A DNA stretch of 64,000 bases. Origin: Pusillimonas sp. T2. Its GTDB lineage: Bacteria > Pseudomonadota > Gammaproteobacteria > Burkholderiales > Burkholderiaceae_B. This document shows, piece by piece, positions 19,804 through 28,554 of this stretch (within the stretch, counting starts at the first letter, position 1; every line of letters starts with the position of its first letter). Both the position numbers and the translations under genes were made by a program. The notes below the pieces were generated by a model. It was not told the origin of the DNA. It searched no databases and saw only the letters and a program-made list of their open reading frames with translations. The stretch covers positions 1 through 64,000 of the forward strand of contig NZ_NIQA01000008.1 in assembly GCF_002236805.1 (NCBI RefSeq), in the 5' to 3' direction.

Positions 19804-21456
19804 TCATTCGGGCAAACGATCGGACGCACGCCCGGTAATAAGGGCATTAGGGTGCGCCTGCAGATAATCACCCAGGTTTCGCAATGAACGTGCCGCGCCA
19901 CTGAGTTCGCGCAACGTACGATCAAGGTTGTTACCCGTGGGCGAATCGGCTGAAAGCAGCGAGTCGACACTCTCGAGCGATTTTTGTGCCGCCTTGAGGG
20001 CCGCCGCAGCCTGCGGCGCAACTTTGGTATTGATTTCTTTGAGCATGGCGTTCATGGACTTCAGGCCGTCGCGCAAGTCGTTGCCAATACCCTCGAAAGG
20101 CACGGCATTCAGCTTGGTCACGATGGCACTGATTTGCTCTTGAAGGCGATCGAAGTTACCCGCGATTGTTGGCAAGACCAACGGCTCGCGCTTGGGGTCA
20201 AATTCTACCGGGTCGGCATCGGGGAAAAACTCGAGCGCCACAAACTGTTGCCCGGTCAGCAAGCTGGCTGCCTGCAACTGCGCGCGCAACCCATGCTTGA
20301 CCATTGGCCCCAACAGCAGACTACCGGGGTGCTGGGAAGCAGACTCAAGCTTCATCAGGCCGTCGTAGGCGTTACCAAACCGTCGCGGGTACAAATTGGT
20401 TTTTACCAACACATGGAAACGCTTGGTCTCGTCATCGAATTCGAGATCAATGTCGTACACCTTGCCCAGTTCCATCCCCCTGAACTCGACAGGCGCGCCC
20501 ACTTTCAGACCCCGGACCGACTGATTGAACACAAGATCGACCCTGAACGGCGGCCCATCGGGCTCGGCCATGGCTTCGACTTCAGTGCGGAACAGGTCAT
20601 ACACTGCGTCGGCCTGCGCAGGTATTTCGTTGGCCGGGTTGGCCGATGCAAACGAAATACCCCCGGAAATGACCGAAGCCAGCGACCCGGTTTGCACATT
20701 CACCCCTGCGGTCGACAACGACACATTAATTCCGCTGATGTTCCAGAAACGCGCGTCTGAGGTCACGAATCGGTCGTTAGGCGCGTCGATAAACACCTGA
20801 ATATCGACAGAAGTCCCTTCATCTGCCAGGGCGTAATCTATCACTCGCCCAACGGCGATTTGGCGATAATAAACAGGCGAACCAATTTCGAGTGAGCCCA
20901 GTTCGGTGGCACGTAAAGTAAAGCGCGTTCCCGACCGATCGTTGGTGACCGCCGGCGGTTTTTCGAGCCCTGTAAATTTGTATGCCGTAGACGGGTTCTC
21001 GGCGATGTCGGGGCTGACATCAGCGCTGATATATGCCCCCGAAAGCAACGTACCCAACCCAGAGACACTGCCTAGCGACAACCGGGGTTTGACCACCCAA
21101 TATCGCGCACCCTCGCGGGCCAGATAGTGCGAAGCATCACGATCGAGCTGGGCCATCACCAATACATTAGAGCGATCGTTGGACACTTTGATATCGGTGA
21201 CCAGACCAACGACGACATCTTTGTAGCGTACCTTCGTCTGCCCTATTTCGAGGCCTTCGGCCGATTCGAAGGCAATCGTAATTGTGGGTCCGGTATTGAT
21301 CCAGGTACGCACAATAAACGACAACCCGACAATAGCAGCCACCAGAGGGACCAGCCAGATCCAGGAAAAACGCGCGCCTCGGCGCTCGGTGATAAACGGA
21401 TCGGCCACGGCATCGGCACCGGAAGGCTTCGAACGGGAAGACTCGACTTCTGACAT
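19804..21456 (-). CDS. pqiB: PqiB, MCE-domain lipid transport protein
   Basis: A 550-residue periplasmic protein anchored by one N-terminal helix (residues about 29-48, WIWLVPLVAAIVGLSFIV). It carries three successive MCE/MlaD domains (beginning near ITIAFESAEGLEIGQTKVRY, FTLRATELGSLEIGSPVYYR and FRVDLVFNQSVRGLKVGAPV) and a long C-terminal helical region. In E. coli PqiB forms a hexameric tube that spans the periplasm for lipid traffic. The length matches E. coli PqiB (546). It starts eight bases after the pqiA stop. Confidence 0.95.
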   Translation of the reverse strand: MSEVESSRSKPSGADAVADPFITERRGARFSWIWLVPLVAAIVGLSFIVRTWINTGPTITIAFESAEGLEIGQTKVRYKDVVVGLVTDIKVSNDRSNVLVMAQLDRDASHYLAREGARYWVVKPRLSLGSVSGLGTLLSGAYISADVSPDIAENPSTAYKFTGLEKPPAVTNDRSGTRFTLRATELGSLEIGSPVYYRQIAVGRVIDYALADEGTSVDIQVFIDAPNDRFVTSDARFWNISGINVSLSTAGVNVQTGSLASVISGGISFASANPANEIPAQADAVYDLFRTEVEAMAEPDGPPFRVDLVFNQSVRGLKVGAPVEFRGMELGKVYDIDLEFDDETKRFHVLVKTNLYPRRFGNAYDGLMKLESASQHPGSLLLGPMVKHGLRAQLQAASLLTGQQFVALEFFPDADPVEFDPKREPLVLPTIAGNFDRLQEQISAIVTKLNAVPFEGIGNDLRDGLKSMNAMLKEINTKVAPQAAAALKAAQKSLESVDSLLSADSPTGNNLDRTLRELSGAARSLRNLGDYLQAHPNALITGRASDRLPE

Positions 21457-21464
21457 GACACTCC

Positions 21465-22721
21465 TTAATACACCACAGGCCGTTTAACAGCGGGTTGCGG
21501 GTCGGCGGCATCCCACCCTTTGCGCGGATCGTAACTCATTGCGGCAAACATCGTCAGAACCACCACCATCCCGAAAAAGGCTGCGCCGGGTTCAGCGCGC
21601 ACCTGAGACATGCCAGGGAAGTCGACCATTGCGGACAGCAGCAACACTACAAAGACGTCAAGCATAGACCATTGCCCGACAAACTCGACAAGTTCATACA
21701 TACGCGTTCGCTGACGTTGCACGCGGTCGCCGCGCCAATGGCGACTCAACATCAGTATGCTCAAGGCTAACAACTTGCTCAGCGGAACAACCACACTGGC
21801 AATGAATACAATGAGGGCGAGATCCCACGACCCGTATCCCCAAAGCTCAATCACGCCGCCCAGAATGGTATGCGATGACGAGCCGGTCGGTAGACGCAAG
21901 GTCATGACCGGCCATACGTTGGCCGGTATGTAAAGGATGGCGGCGGTAAGGAGCAACGCCCAGACGCGGTGCTCAACCCGGGGCTTTCGAAAATGGAACG
22001 TGGCCTTGCAGCGGGCGCAACGACAAACACCCGAATCGGGCATGTTCTGCACAAACCCGCAAGCGGTGCACCCAGCCAACGGCTTGTCGAAGTCAACGGC
22101 TTGACCCGACCGAGGCACCAACCCGGCATCTTCAGTCATACGCCACAAGCGCGAGGCCGACAGCCGACTCAGCATCGTCAGCAATACACTGAGCACCCCG
22201 AACGCCCACAGCCCTTCTCCCAGACGCAGCACAGCCATGTCGGCCAGCTTCACCATAGCCACCACAATACCTAGCAGCAGCACCGGCACCATGCTCCAGT
22301 GAGATAACCCCTGCAGCACGCGAAGGCCATAACGAAAGTCGTGCGGCAAGCGACGACGCCGTATACATTGCAACGCCCACATGGCAAAGAGAATTTGGCC
22401 CAACGGAAACGCAAAGGTAAAGAGCGCCGCGGTGACCGCAACAAACCACGCGCCCTGCTGCCAGGTAATGTAAAGCGCAGCCGGCAAAGAGGCGCTAAGC
22501 GACAACCCCTGCATGGACAAATACGCAACCGGGAAATAATTGGCCAGGCAAAAAACGGCCAGCGCTCCCCAAGTCAGGGCGAGCCAGGATGATAAAGAAA
22601 GCCTTGAGTGTCGGTAAAGCTCGTGGCCGCAACGTACGCAAGACGCCACTGCGCCCGGCTTCAGCAAGACGCGCTGATGAAGCCGGGCGCAGTGGGGACA
22701 AACAATCAGGGACGGACCCAT
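21465..22721 (-). CDS. pqiA: PqiA, inner-membrane partner of PqiB
   Basis: A 418-residue inner-membrane protein made of two PqiA repeats, each with four hydrophobic helices (first around SSWLALTWGALAVFCLANYF, second near VWALLLTAAILYIPANVWPV). Each repeat is preceded by a rubredoxin-like pair of cysteine motifs: CPHC/CVRC at residues 9-33, and CTACG/CRCARC before the second repeat. The start codon overlaps the clpA stop (TAATG), which implies translational coupling to the protease subunit gene. Confidence 0.94.
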   Translation of the reverse strand: MGPSLIVCPHCARLHQRVLLKPGAVASCVRCGHELYRHSRLSLSSWLALTWGALAVFCLANYFPVAYLSMQGLSLSASLPAALYITWQQGAWFVAVTAALFTFAFPLGQILFAMWALQCIRRRRLPHDFRYGLRVLQGLSHWSMVPVLLLGIVVAMVKLADMAVLRLGEGLWAFGVLSVLLTMLSRLSASRLWRMTEDAGLVPRSGQAVDFDKPLAGCTACGFVQNMPDSGVCRCARCKATFHFRKPRVEHRVWALLLTAAILYIPANVWPVMTLRLPTGSSSHTILGGVIELWGYGSWDLALIVFIASVVVPLSKLLALSILMLSRHWRGDRVQRQRTRMYELVEFVGQWSMLDVFVVLLLSAMVDFPGMSQVRAEPGAAFFGMVVVLTMFAAMSYDPRKGWDAADPQPAVKRPVVY

Positions 22722-25048
22722 TAGTCGATAAGTTCAGCTTCCGACACCTTCGGTGGCGGTTTGGCCGCCGCGGCGTTCTCGTCGAAGGACAGGACCACTT
22801 TGCCTTCGTCGGAGAGATCAACCGTGACATTACCGCCGTCAGTCAGACGACCGAACAAGAGTTCGTCGGCCAGCGCACGCCGGATGGTGTCTTGGATGAG
22901 CCGCTGCATGGGCCGTGCACCCATAAGCGGGTCGAAACCTTCTTTGGCCAGGTAGTCGCGCAAGGCCTGGGTAAACACGACTTCGACGCGTTTTTCGTGA
23001 AGCTGGTCTTCGAGCTGCATGAGGAACTTGTCGACCACCCGCAAAATGATGTCGCGCGTGAGTGGCGTAAACCCAATGATGGCGTCGAGACGGTTGCGGA
23101 ACTCGGGCGTGAACATACGCTTGATGTCGGCCATTTCGTCGCCGGTTTTGGGCGCTGCGGCAAAACCAATGGTATTGCGGTTGAGCATTTCGGCGCCCGC
23201 GTTGGTCGTCATGATAATGATGACGTTACGGAAATCGGCCTTGCGCCCGTTATTATCGGTAAGCGTGCCGTGATCCATCACCTGCAACAAAATGTTATAG
23301 ACATCGGGGTGAGCTTTTTCGATTTCGTCGAGCAGCAGCACGCAATGCGGCTGCTTGCTGACGGCCTCGGTGAGCAGGCCACCCTGATCAAACCCCACAT
23401 AACCGGGAGGCGCGCCAATCAGGCGCGACACAGCGTGCCGCTCCATGTACTCGGACATATCGAAACGCAAGAGCTCGACACCCAGAGTAAAGGCAAGCTG
23501 GCGAGCGACTTCGGTTTTACCGACCCCCGTAGGACCGGAAAACAGGAACGAACCAATAGGTTTGTCGGGTCGGCCCAGGCCAGAGCGCGCCATTTTGATG
23601 GAAGCAGCCAAGGCTTCGATGGCAGCGTCTTGCCCAAACACCACCGTTTTGAGGTCGCGCTCAAGGGTGGCCAGCTTATTGCGGTCGTCGGACGACACAT
23701 TTTGCGGCGGAATACGGGCGATTTTGGCCACCGTCGCTTCGATTTCGGCCTTGCCAATGGTTTTCTTTTGACGCGACTTGGGCAGCAAACGCTGGGCGGC
23801 CCCCGCTTCGTCGATAACGTCGATGGCTTTATCGGGCAGGAAACGATCGTTGATATGGCGCGATGACAATTCGGCTGCGGCGGTTAACGCGGCGGAAGAA
23901 TAACGCACCCCATGGTGAGCCTCGAAGTGCGACTTGAGACCACGCAAGATCTGGATAGTTTGCGCTACTGTGGGTTCGGCCACGTCGATTTTCTGGAAGC
24001 GGCGCGACAGAGCGTGGTCTTTTTCGAAAATACCGCGGTACTCGTTGTAGGTGGTGGCCCCCATGCACTTGAGCTTGCCGGACGACAACGCCGGCTTGAG
24101 CAAATTGGAGGCATCGAGCGTACCGCCCGACGCAGAGCCCGCGCCAATCAACGTATGAATTTCGTCGATGAACAATACCGCGTTGGTATTGTCTTGGAGG
24201 GACTTGAGGACGGCCTTGAGGCGTTGCTCGAAGTCGCCGCGGTACTTTGTGCCGGCCAGCAATGCACCCATATCGAGCGCATACACCTGGGCATCAGCCA
24301 AGATCTCCGGGACATCGTTTTGCGTGATGCGCCAGGCCAAGCCTTCGGCGATAGCCGTTTTACCTACGCCGGCTTCGCCCACCAGCAGTGGGTTGTTTTT
24401 ACGACGGCGGCACAGCACCTGGATAACCCGTTCGACCTCGGATTCGCGGCCGATGAGCGGATCGATACGCCCCTGACGAGCTTCGGCATTGAGGTCGAGC
24501 GCGTAGAGTTCGAGCGGCGATTTTTGCTGATCGGACTTGTTGTCATCGGAAGCGCCGCCGGACGACGGCGAAGCAGCCGCTTTGGGCGGCTCTGTGCGCG
24601 GCGGTTCGGGCGTTTTGGTAATGCCGTGCGACAGAAAATTGACGACATCCAGACGCGTTACCCCCTGCTGAAGCAGGAAGTGCACCGCGTGCGAGTCTTT
24701 TTCGCCGTACATGGCCACCAGCACGTTGGCGCCGGTAACCGTATTTTTACCCGAGTTAGCCGACGACACATGCATGATGGCACGCTGAATTACGCGCTGG
24801 AACCCCAGCGTGGGCTGAGTATCGACCTCGCCCTCACCAGGGAACACTGGCGTGTTGTCGGCAATGAATTTACGCAGCTCGGTGCGCAGTATGTCGATGT
24901 CGGCCGAGCAGGCGCGCAAAACTTCGAGCGCAGCGGCATTGTCGAGCAACGACAACAGCAGATGCTCGACGGTTATAAATTCGTGCCGGGCTGTACGAGC
25001 CTCGACAAAGGCCAAGTGCAGGCTGACTTCAAGTTCTTCAGAGATCAC
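22721..25048 (-). CDS. clpA: ATP-dependent Clp protease ATP-binding subunit ClpA
   Basis: A 775-residue AAA+ unfoldase that feeds substrates to ClpP and uses ClpS as adaptor. The N-domain starts VISEELEVSLHLAFVEARTA. AAA-1 has Walker A GEAGVGKTAIAEGLA and Walker B VLFIDEIHTL. AAA-2 has Walker A GPTGVGKTEVARQLA and sensor/arginine features around TTNAGAEMLN. I chose GTG at 25048 because a strong GGAGG site lies four to five bases upstream and the protein then begins at the usual ISEELE; an ATG nine codons earlier is less likely. Between clpS and clpA there are 136 bases. Confidence 0.97.
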   Translation of the reverse strand: MISEELEVSLHLAFVEARTARHEFITVEHLLLSLLDNAAALEVLRACSADIDILRTELRKFIADNTPVFPGEGEVDTQPTLGFQRVIQRAIMHVSSANSGKNTVTGANVLVAMYGEKDSHAVHFLLQQGVTRLDVVNFLSHGITKTPEPPRTEPPKAAASPSSGGASDDNKSDQQKSPLELYALDLNAEARQGRIDPLIGRESEVERVIQVLCRRRKNNPLLVGEAGVGKTAIAEGLAWRITQNDVPEILADAQVYALDMGALLAGTKYRGDFEQRLKAVLKSLQDNTNAVLFIDEIHTLIGAGSASGGTLDASNLLKPALSSGKLKCMGATTYNEYRGIFEKDHALSRRFQKIDVAEPTVAQTIQILRGLKSHFEAHHGVRYSSAALTAAAELSSRHINDRFLPDKAIDVIDEAGAAQRLLPKSRQKKTIGKAEIEATVAKIARIPPQNVSSDDRNKLATLERDLKTVVFGQDAAIEALAASIKMARSGLGRPDKPIGSFLFSGPTGVGKTEVARQLAFTLGVELLRFDMSEYMERHAVSRLIGAPPGYVGFDQGGLLTEAVSKQPHCVLLLDEIEKAHPDVYNILLQVMDHGTLTDNNGRKADFRNVIIIMTTNAGAEMLNRNTIGFAAAPKTGDEMADIKRMFTPEFRNRLDAIIGFTPLTRDIILRVVDKFLMQLEDQLHEKRVEVVFTQALRDYLAKEGFDPLMGARPMQRLIQDTIRRALADELLFGRLTDGGNVTVDLSDEGKVVLSFDENAAAAKPPPKVSEAELID

Positions 25049-25184
25049 GCTTCCTCCCGTTACCGAAGCGGACAAACATCATTCAAGGACGTTTAAAAAT
25101 CCATTTGTCCTAAGGTATCACCCATTATGCTGCGAGTACATTGGGTGTGACCCGATTACATCAAAAAAGTTTAGTTGCCGCGCC

Positions 25185-25508
25185 TCAGGCCTCGGGCGCG
25201 GGTTCCATAATGCACTGCAACGGATGCTGCCGTGCGCGGGCCAACTGCTTGACCATTTCGACCCGTGTTGCAGCAATATCGCGTGTATACACGCCACACA
25301 CCCCCCTGCCTTCGTGGTGCACTTTCAACATGATACGCGACGCTTCGTCTTCGTTTTTGCCAAACACCCGCTGCAAGACCGCAACGACGAACTCCATGGG
25401 GGTGTAATCGTCATTGAGCAACACCACCTGGTACATGGGCGGCGGTTTGAGCTGTTCTTTTTGGCGATCCAGCGCGGTGTCGCGCTGAATATCGGTATTA
25501 ATTGCCAT
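25185..25508 (-). CDS. clpS: ClpS adaptor of the ClpAP protease
   Basis: A 107-residue N-end-rule adaptor that binds N-degron substrates and docks on the ClpA N-domain. The core has the family sequence [20 protein letters not shown] with the acidic substrate-binding [10 protein letters not shown], and [18 protein letters not shown]. The first 25 residues are the flexible tail needed for delivery. It is upstream of clpA on the same strand, the standard arrangement, and divergent from the cold-shock gene. Confidence 0.96.
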   Translation of the reverse strand: MAINTDIQRDTALDRQKEQLKPPPMYQVVLLNDDYTPMEFVVAVLQRVFGKNEDEASRIMLKVHHEGRGVCGVYTRDIAATRVEMVKQLARARQHPLQCIMEPAPEA

Positions 25509-25539
25509 GATTCATTTCAAATCTAAGTAATTTCCATAG

Positions 25540-25569
25540 TTGACTATGGCAAGCAACATTAAGCATTAT
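25540..25569 (+). promoter_or_regulatory. sigma-70-type promoter of the cold-shock gene
   Basis: TTGACT (25540-25545), an 18-base spacer and CATTAT (25564-25569) form a good housekeeping promoter. The predicted start near 25576 leaves a leader of about 108 bases before the ATG, consistent with the long untranslated leaders of cold-shock genes. Prediction from hexamers only. Confidence 0.6.
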
Positions 25570-25575
25570 CGACGT

Positions 25576-25615
25576 GTTCCGGAAAAGGTCGGGGGGACCG
25601 GGCTTCTGCCGGAAC
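25576..25615 (+). promoter_or_regulatory. structured 5' leader hairpin of the cold-shock mRNA
   Basis: Outer stem GTTCCGG (25576-25582) pairs with CCGGAAC (25609-25615), and an inner stem GGTC/GACC encloses a G-rich loop. The structure begins at the predicted transcription start. Such 5'-end hairpins can stabilise csp transcripts or act as temperature-responsive leaders; this role is inferred. Confidence 0.45.
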
Positions 25616-25683
25616 TAACAGGCTACCGCAAAAATGGTACGCCTGGTTTCAACCCAACACTATAGTCGAGAGAGGCAGTACGT

Positions 25684-25929
25684 ATGTCCGAATCTAGCAC
25701 CACCGCAACAGGGGACACCCAAAAGCTCACCGGAACCGTAAAATGGTTCAACGATGCCAAAGGGTTTGGTTTTATTACCCCCGACAATGGGGGCGAAGAC
25801 CTTTTCGCACATTTTTCGTCCATCCAGATGAACGGTTTCAAGACCCTCAAAGAAGGTCAGAAAGTCGCATTTGAAATTGCGCAGGGCCCCAAGGGAAAAC
25901 AGGCGCTTAACATTACGGCCGCCTCCTGA
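25684..25929 (+). CDS. cold-shock protein, CspA family
   Basis: An 81-residue single cold-shock domain protein that binds single-stranded RNA and DNA. RNP1 (GFGFITP, with KGFGFI) and RNP2 (DLFAHFSSI) are intact, preceded by [11 protein letters not shown] 13-residue Ser/Thr-rich leader ([13 protein letters not shown]) precedes the domain, slightly longer than in E. coli CspA (70 residues). It has its own promoter, structured leader and terminator, so it is a single-gene transcript. The exact paralogue (CspA, C, D or E type) cannot be told. Confidence 0.95.
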   Translation: MSESSTTATGDTQKLTGTVKWFNDAKGFGFITPDNGGEDLFAHFSSIQMNGFKTLKEGQKVAFEIAQGPKGKQALNITAAS

Positions 25930-25986
25930 CACCTTAACAAGAAGTCAAAATACAAGAATAATAATACTCAAGAACACCACTTCATT

Positions 25987-26010
25987 CGGGGCCGCGTGCC
26001 CCGTTTTTAT
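25987..26010 (+). terminator. Rho-independent terminator after the cold-shock gene
   Basis: Six-pair stem CGGGGC/GCCCCG with a five-base loop CGCGT, followed by five T residues and an AT stretch. It lies 57 bases after the stop codon and just upstream of the DUF192 gene. Confidence 0.85.
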
Positions 26011-26027
26011 TTGCCGGACCACACATC

Positions 26028-26459
26028 ATGTTGTTACGTAACACCACATTGGGCCTGATACTGGCGTTGTGCACCCTCAGCGCACACGCTCAAACCTTAT
26101 TACCGGTCCGCGAGTTAACCATCAAAAGCGCGACCATTACAGCCGAGGTCGCCGCCACCCCCGAAGCGCTTAGCAAAGGGCTGATGCACCGACCCACCCT
26201 GCCGCCAAACCATGGCATGCTGTTTGTCTTCAACCCACCCACCTTTCAGTGTTTCTGGATGAAGAACACGTTCTTGCCGCTGTCTATTGCCTTTATCGAC
26301 AGCAAGGGCGTCATTACACGAATTACCGACATGCGGCCGCTTGACGAAACAGCGCATTGCCCGCCCGGCGACATCGCCTACGCGCTAGAAATGGCACAAG
26401 GCTGGTTCCGTCAGAATCACATCGGCACAGGTGATCAGCTGTCGGGCTTACCCGACTGA
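26028..26459 (+). CDS. secreted DUF192-family protein
   Basis: A 143-residue protein with an N-terminal signal peptide (MLLRNTTLGLILALCTLSAHA, probable cleavage after AHA), so it is periplasmic or secreted. The mature part is a single DUF192 domain with the typical LMHRPTLPPNHGMLFVF, CFWMKNTFLPLSIAFID and the C-terminal YALEMAQGWF. The function of the family is unknown. No metal-binding or catalytic set can be asserted from sequence. It lies alone between the csp terminator and a convergent thiolase gene. Confidence 0.88.
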   Translation: MLLRNTTLGLILALCTLSAHAQTLLPVRELTIKSATITAEVAATPEALSKGLMHRPTLPPNHGMLFVFNPPTFQCFWMKNTFLPLSIAFIDSKGVITRITDMRPLDETAHCPPGDIAYALEMAQGWFRQNHIGTGDQLSGLPD

Positions 26460-26478
26460 AGTGCAGCCTTCAGCACCC

Positions 26479-26524
26479 AAAAAATCGAAAGGGGCGAGCT
26501 CTGTTGAGCCCACCCCTTCGGTTT
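26479..26524 (-). terminator. terminator downstream of the thiolase gene
   Basis: A long imperfect hairpin: CGAA/TTCG, one bulged A, GGGG/CCCC, then GAGCTC against GAGCCC with loop TGTT. Read on the minus strand it is followed by six T residues (A-run 26479-26484), so it best serves the thiolase gene. It may also slow transcription from the DUF192 side. Confidence 0.65.
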
Positions 26525-26584
26525 GAACGACACTACAAGCTAACGATAAGCCGGCAACACGCGATGGCCGGCCCGCCGCCCGCC

Positions 26585-27790
26585 TTATACGCGCTCGAGA
26601 ATGACGGCAATACCCTGACCCACGCCAATGCACATGGTGCACAGCGCGTAGCGGCCGCCGGTGCGATGCAGATGGTAGGTTGCCGTAGTTGCCATACGAG
26701 CACCGCTGGCGCCCAAGGGGTGCCCCAAGGCAATCGCACCACCGTAGGGGTTGACGCGCGGGTCATTGTCGGCAACACCCAACAGGCGCAGCGTCGCCAG
26801 ACCTTGTGAGGCAAAAGCTTCGTTCAGCTCGATCACATCGATCTGGTCGATTGTCAGGCCAGCTAGTTTCAGTACTTTTTCGGAAGCAGGCGCAGGACCA
26901 ATACCCATAATGCGGGGTTCGACACCCGCTGCGGCCATGGCAACGATACGGGCACGCGGAGTCAGACCATTAGCGCGCGCGGCTTCTTCGGAGGCCACGA
27001 TAAGCGCACATGCGCCGTCGTTGACGCCAGAGGCGTTGCCGGCGGTTACTGTGCCGTCGGGGCGCACAACAGGCTTCAGACGCGCCAGGGCTTCGAGTGT
27101 GGTTGCGCGTGGGTGCTCGTCGGTATCGACTACTACCGGGTCGCCCTTACGCTGAGGAATAGTGACAGCAGTAATTTCGTCTTTGAAAATACCGTTCTTT
27201 TGCGCTTCGGCACACTTGGTTTGGCTGGCCAGTGCGAACAAGTCTTGATCTTCGCGCGACACTTTGAACTGATCGGCCACGTTTTCAGCCGTTTCGGGCA
27301 TGGAGTCAACACCATACTGTGCTTTCATCAATTTATTGACGAAGCGCCAGCCAATGGTGGTGTCGTAAATGGACGCACTGCGCGAAAAGGCGGTTTCGGC
27401 CTTGCCCATAACGAAGGGTGCGCGGCTCATGCTTTCGACGCCGCCAGCGATCATCAGGCTGACATCACCCGAACGAATGCCACGGGCCACCGTACCTAAG
27501 GAATCGAGGCTCGAACCACACAGTCGATTAATCGTGGAGCCTGGTACGGTGTGGGGCAAACCAGCCAGCAACGAAGCCATACGGGCCACGTTGCGATTGT
27601 CTTCACCCGCCTGGTTGGCGCACCCGAACACTACGTCATCTACGCGCGACCAATCTACATTGGGGTTGCGCTCCATGAGCGCCTTGATGGGGATGGCAGC
27701 CAGGTCGTCGGTACGAACCGAGGACAGCGCGCCGCCATAACGGCCAAACGGAGTGCGAATTGCATCGCAAATGAAAGCGTGTGTTGTCAT
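26585..27790 (-). CDS. pcaF: acetyl-CoA acyltransferase, 3-oxoadipyl-CoA thiolase (PcaF) type
   Basis: A 401-residue thiolase. The overall sequence follows PcaF, the last enzyme of the beta-ketoadipate pathway, which splits 3-oxoadipyl-CoA into succinyl-CoA and acetyl-CoA: ICDAIRTPFGRYGGALSSVR, GCANQAGEDNRNVARM, TIGWRFVNKLMKAQYG, DSMPETAENVA. The nucleophilic cysteine is in NRLCGSSLDS, the GHPLGASGAR box is intact, and the second cysteine is in CTMCIGVGQG. No other catabolic genes flank it, so its substrate is inferred from family similarity only; a general acetyl-CoA acetyltransferase role cannot be excluded. Confidence 0.8.
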   Translation of the reverse strand: MTTHAFICDAIRTPFGRYGGALSSVRTDDLAAIPIKALMERNPNVDWSRVDDVVFGCANQAGEDNRNVARMASLLAGLPHTVPGSTINRLCGSSLDSLGTVARGIRSGDVSLMIAGGVESMSRAPFVMGKAETAFSRSASIYDTTIGWRFVNKLMKAQYGVDSMPETAENVADQFKVSREDQDLFALASQTKCAEAQKNGIFKDEITAVTIPQRKGDPVVVDTDEHPRATTLEALARLKPVVRPDGTVTAGNASGVNDGACALIVASEEAARANGLTPRARIVAMAAAGVEPRIMGIGPAPASEKVLKLAGLTIDQIDVIELNEAFASQGLATLRLLGVADNDPRVNPYGGAIALGHPLGASGARMATTATYHLHRTGGRYALCTMCIGVGQGIAVILERV

Positions 27791-27879
27791 GATGGAAACC
27801 TAAAGGCTTTTAAAGACAAACCCCCGCAGCGCACCGCGCCGCAGGGATCTGGTTGAAAAACAAAATAATGCGCGGGATA

Positions 27880-28458
27880 TTAACCCAGATTTTTTGCTGC
27901 AAAATCCCAGTTGACCAGGCTCCAGAAGCTTTCGAGGTACTTAGGACGAGCGTTGCGGTAATCGATGTAGTAAGCATGCTCCCAGACGTCACAGGTCAGC
28001 AAAGCGACGTCAGACGTTGTGAGCGGTGTGGCGGCGTTGCTGGTGTTGACGATATCGAGCGAACCGTCGGCCTTTTTAACCAGCCAAGTCCAGCCCGAGC
28101 CAAAGTTACCTGCGGCCGATTTATTGAAGGCTTCTTTGAATGCAGCCACGCTACCCCATTTGGCATTGATGGCGTCAGCCAGTTTGCCGGTGGGCTCGCC
28201 GCCGCCGTTGGGCGACATGCTGTTCCAGTAGAAAGTGTGGTTCCAGACTTGGGCTGCGTTGTTGAATACACCACCCGACGATTTCTTGACGATTTCTTCG
28301 AGCGAAGCGGATTCGAATTCGGTACCGGCAACCAGATTGTTCAGGTTGGTGACGTAAGCCTGATGATGCTTGCCGTAGTGGAATTCGAGAGTTTCTTTGG
28401 AAATGGTAGGTGCCAGGGCATCCATTGCGTAGGGCAGTTCAGGAAGCGTAAAAGCCAT
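27880..28458 (-). CDS. sodB: iron superoxide dismutase SodB
   Basis: A 192-residue cytosolic dimeric superoxide dismutase of the Fe/Mn family, closest in pattern to the iron form. Metal ligands: His in [13 protein letters not shown], His in [10 protein letters not shown], and Asp and His in [19 protein letters not shown]. The length and the ending NWDFAAKNL are typical of FeSOD. It lies between the thiolase gene and xseA on the same strand, with about 90 bases on each side, so it is probably expressed on its own. Confidence 0.95.
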   Translation of the reverse strand: MAFTLPELPYAMDALAPTISKETLEFHYGKHHQAYVTNLNNLVAGTEFESASLEEIVKKSSGGVFNNAAQVWNHTFYWNSMSPNGGGEPTGKLADAINAKWGSVAAFKEAFNKSAAGNFGSGWTWLVKKADGSLDIVNTSNAATPLTTSDVALLTCDVWEHAYYIDYRNARPKYLESFWSLVNWDFAAKNLG

Positions 28459-28554
28459 TTTCGATATCCTTATAAAAAGAACCCTTGGCCAAAAAGCCGT
28501 TGGGCAACAATGAGAAATGCAAAATCGATCGACAGGCCACCGGAACCTGCGGGG

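Noticed and set aside
22589-25096. Long open frames (425 and 394 codons) antisense to clpA
   Set aside because: They lie wholly opposite a clear clpA gene, have no recognisable domains and reflect GC-rich codon bias on the complementary strand.
27500-27540. CGSS instead of the CGSG seen in most PcaF thiolases around the nucleophilic cysteine
   Set aside because: The related thiolase FadA naturally has CGSS, so this is normal variation and not a damaged active site.
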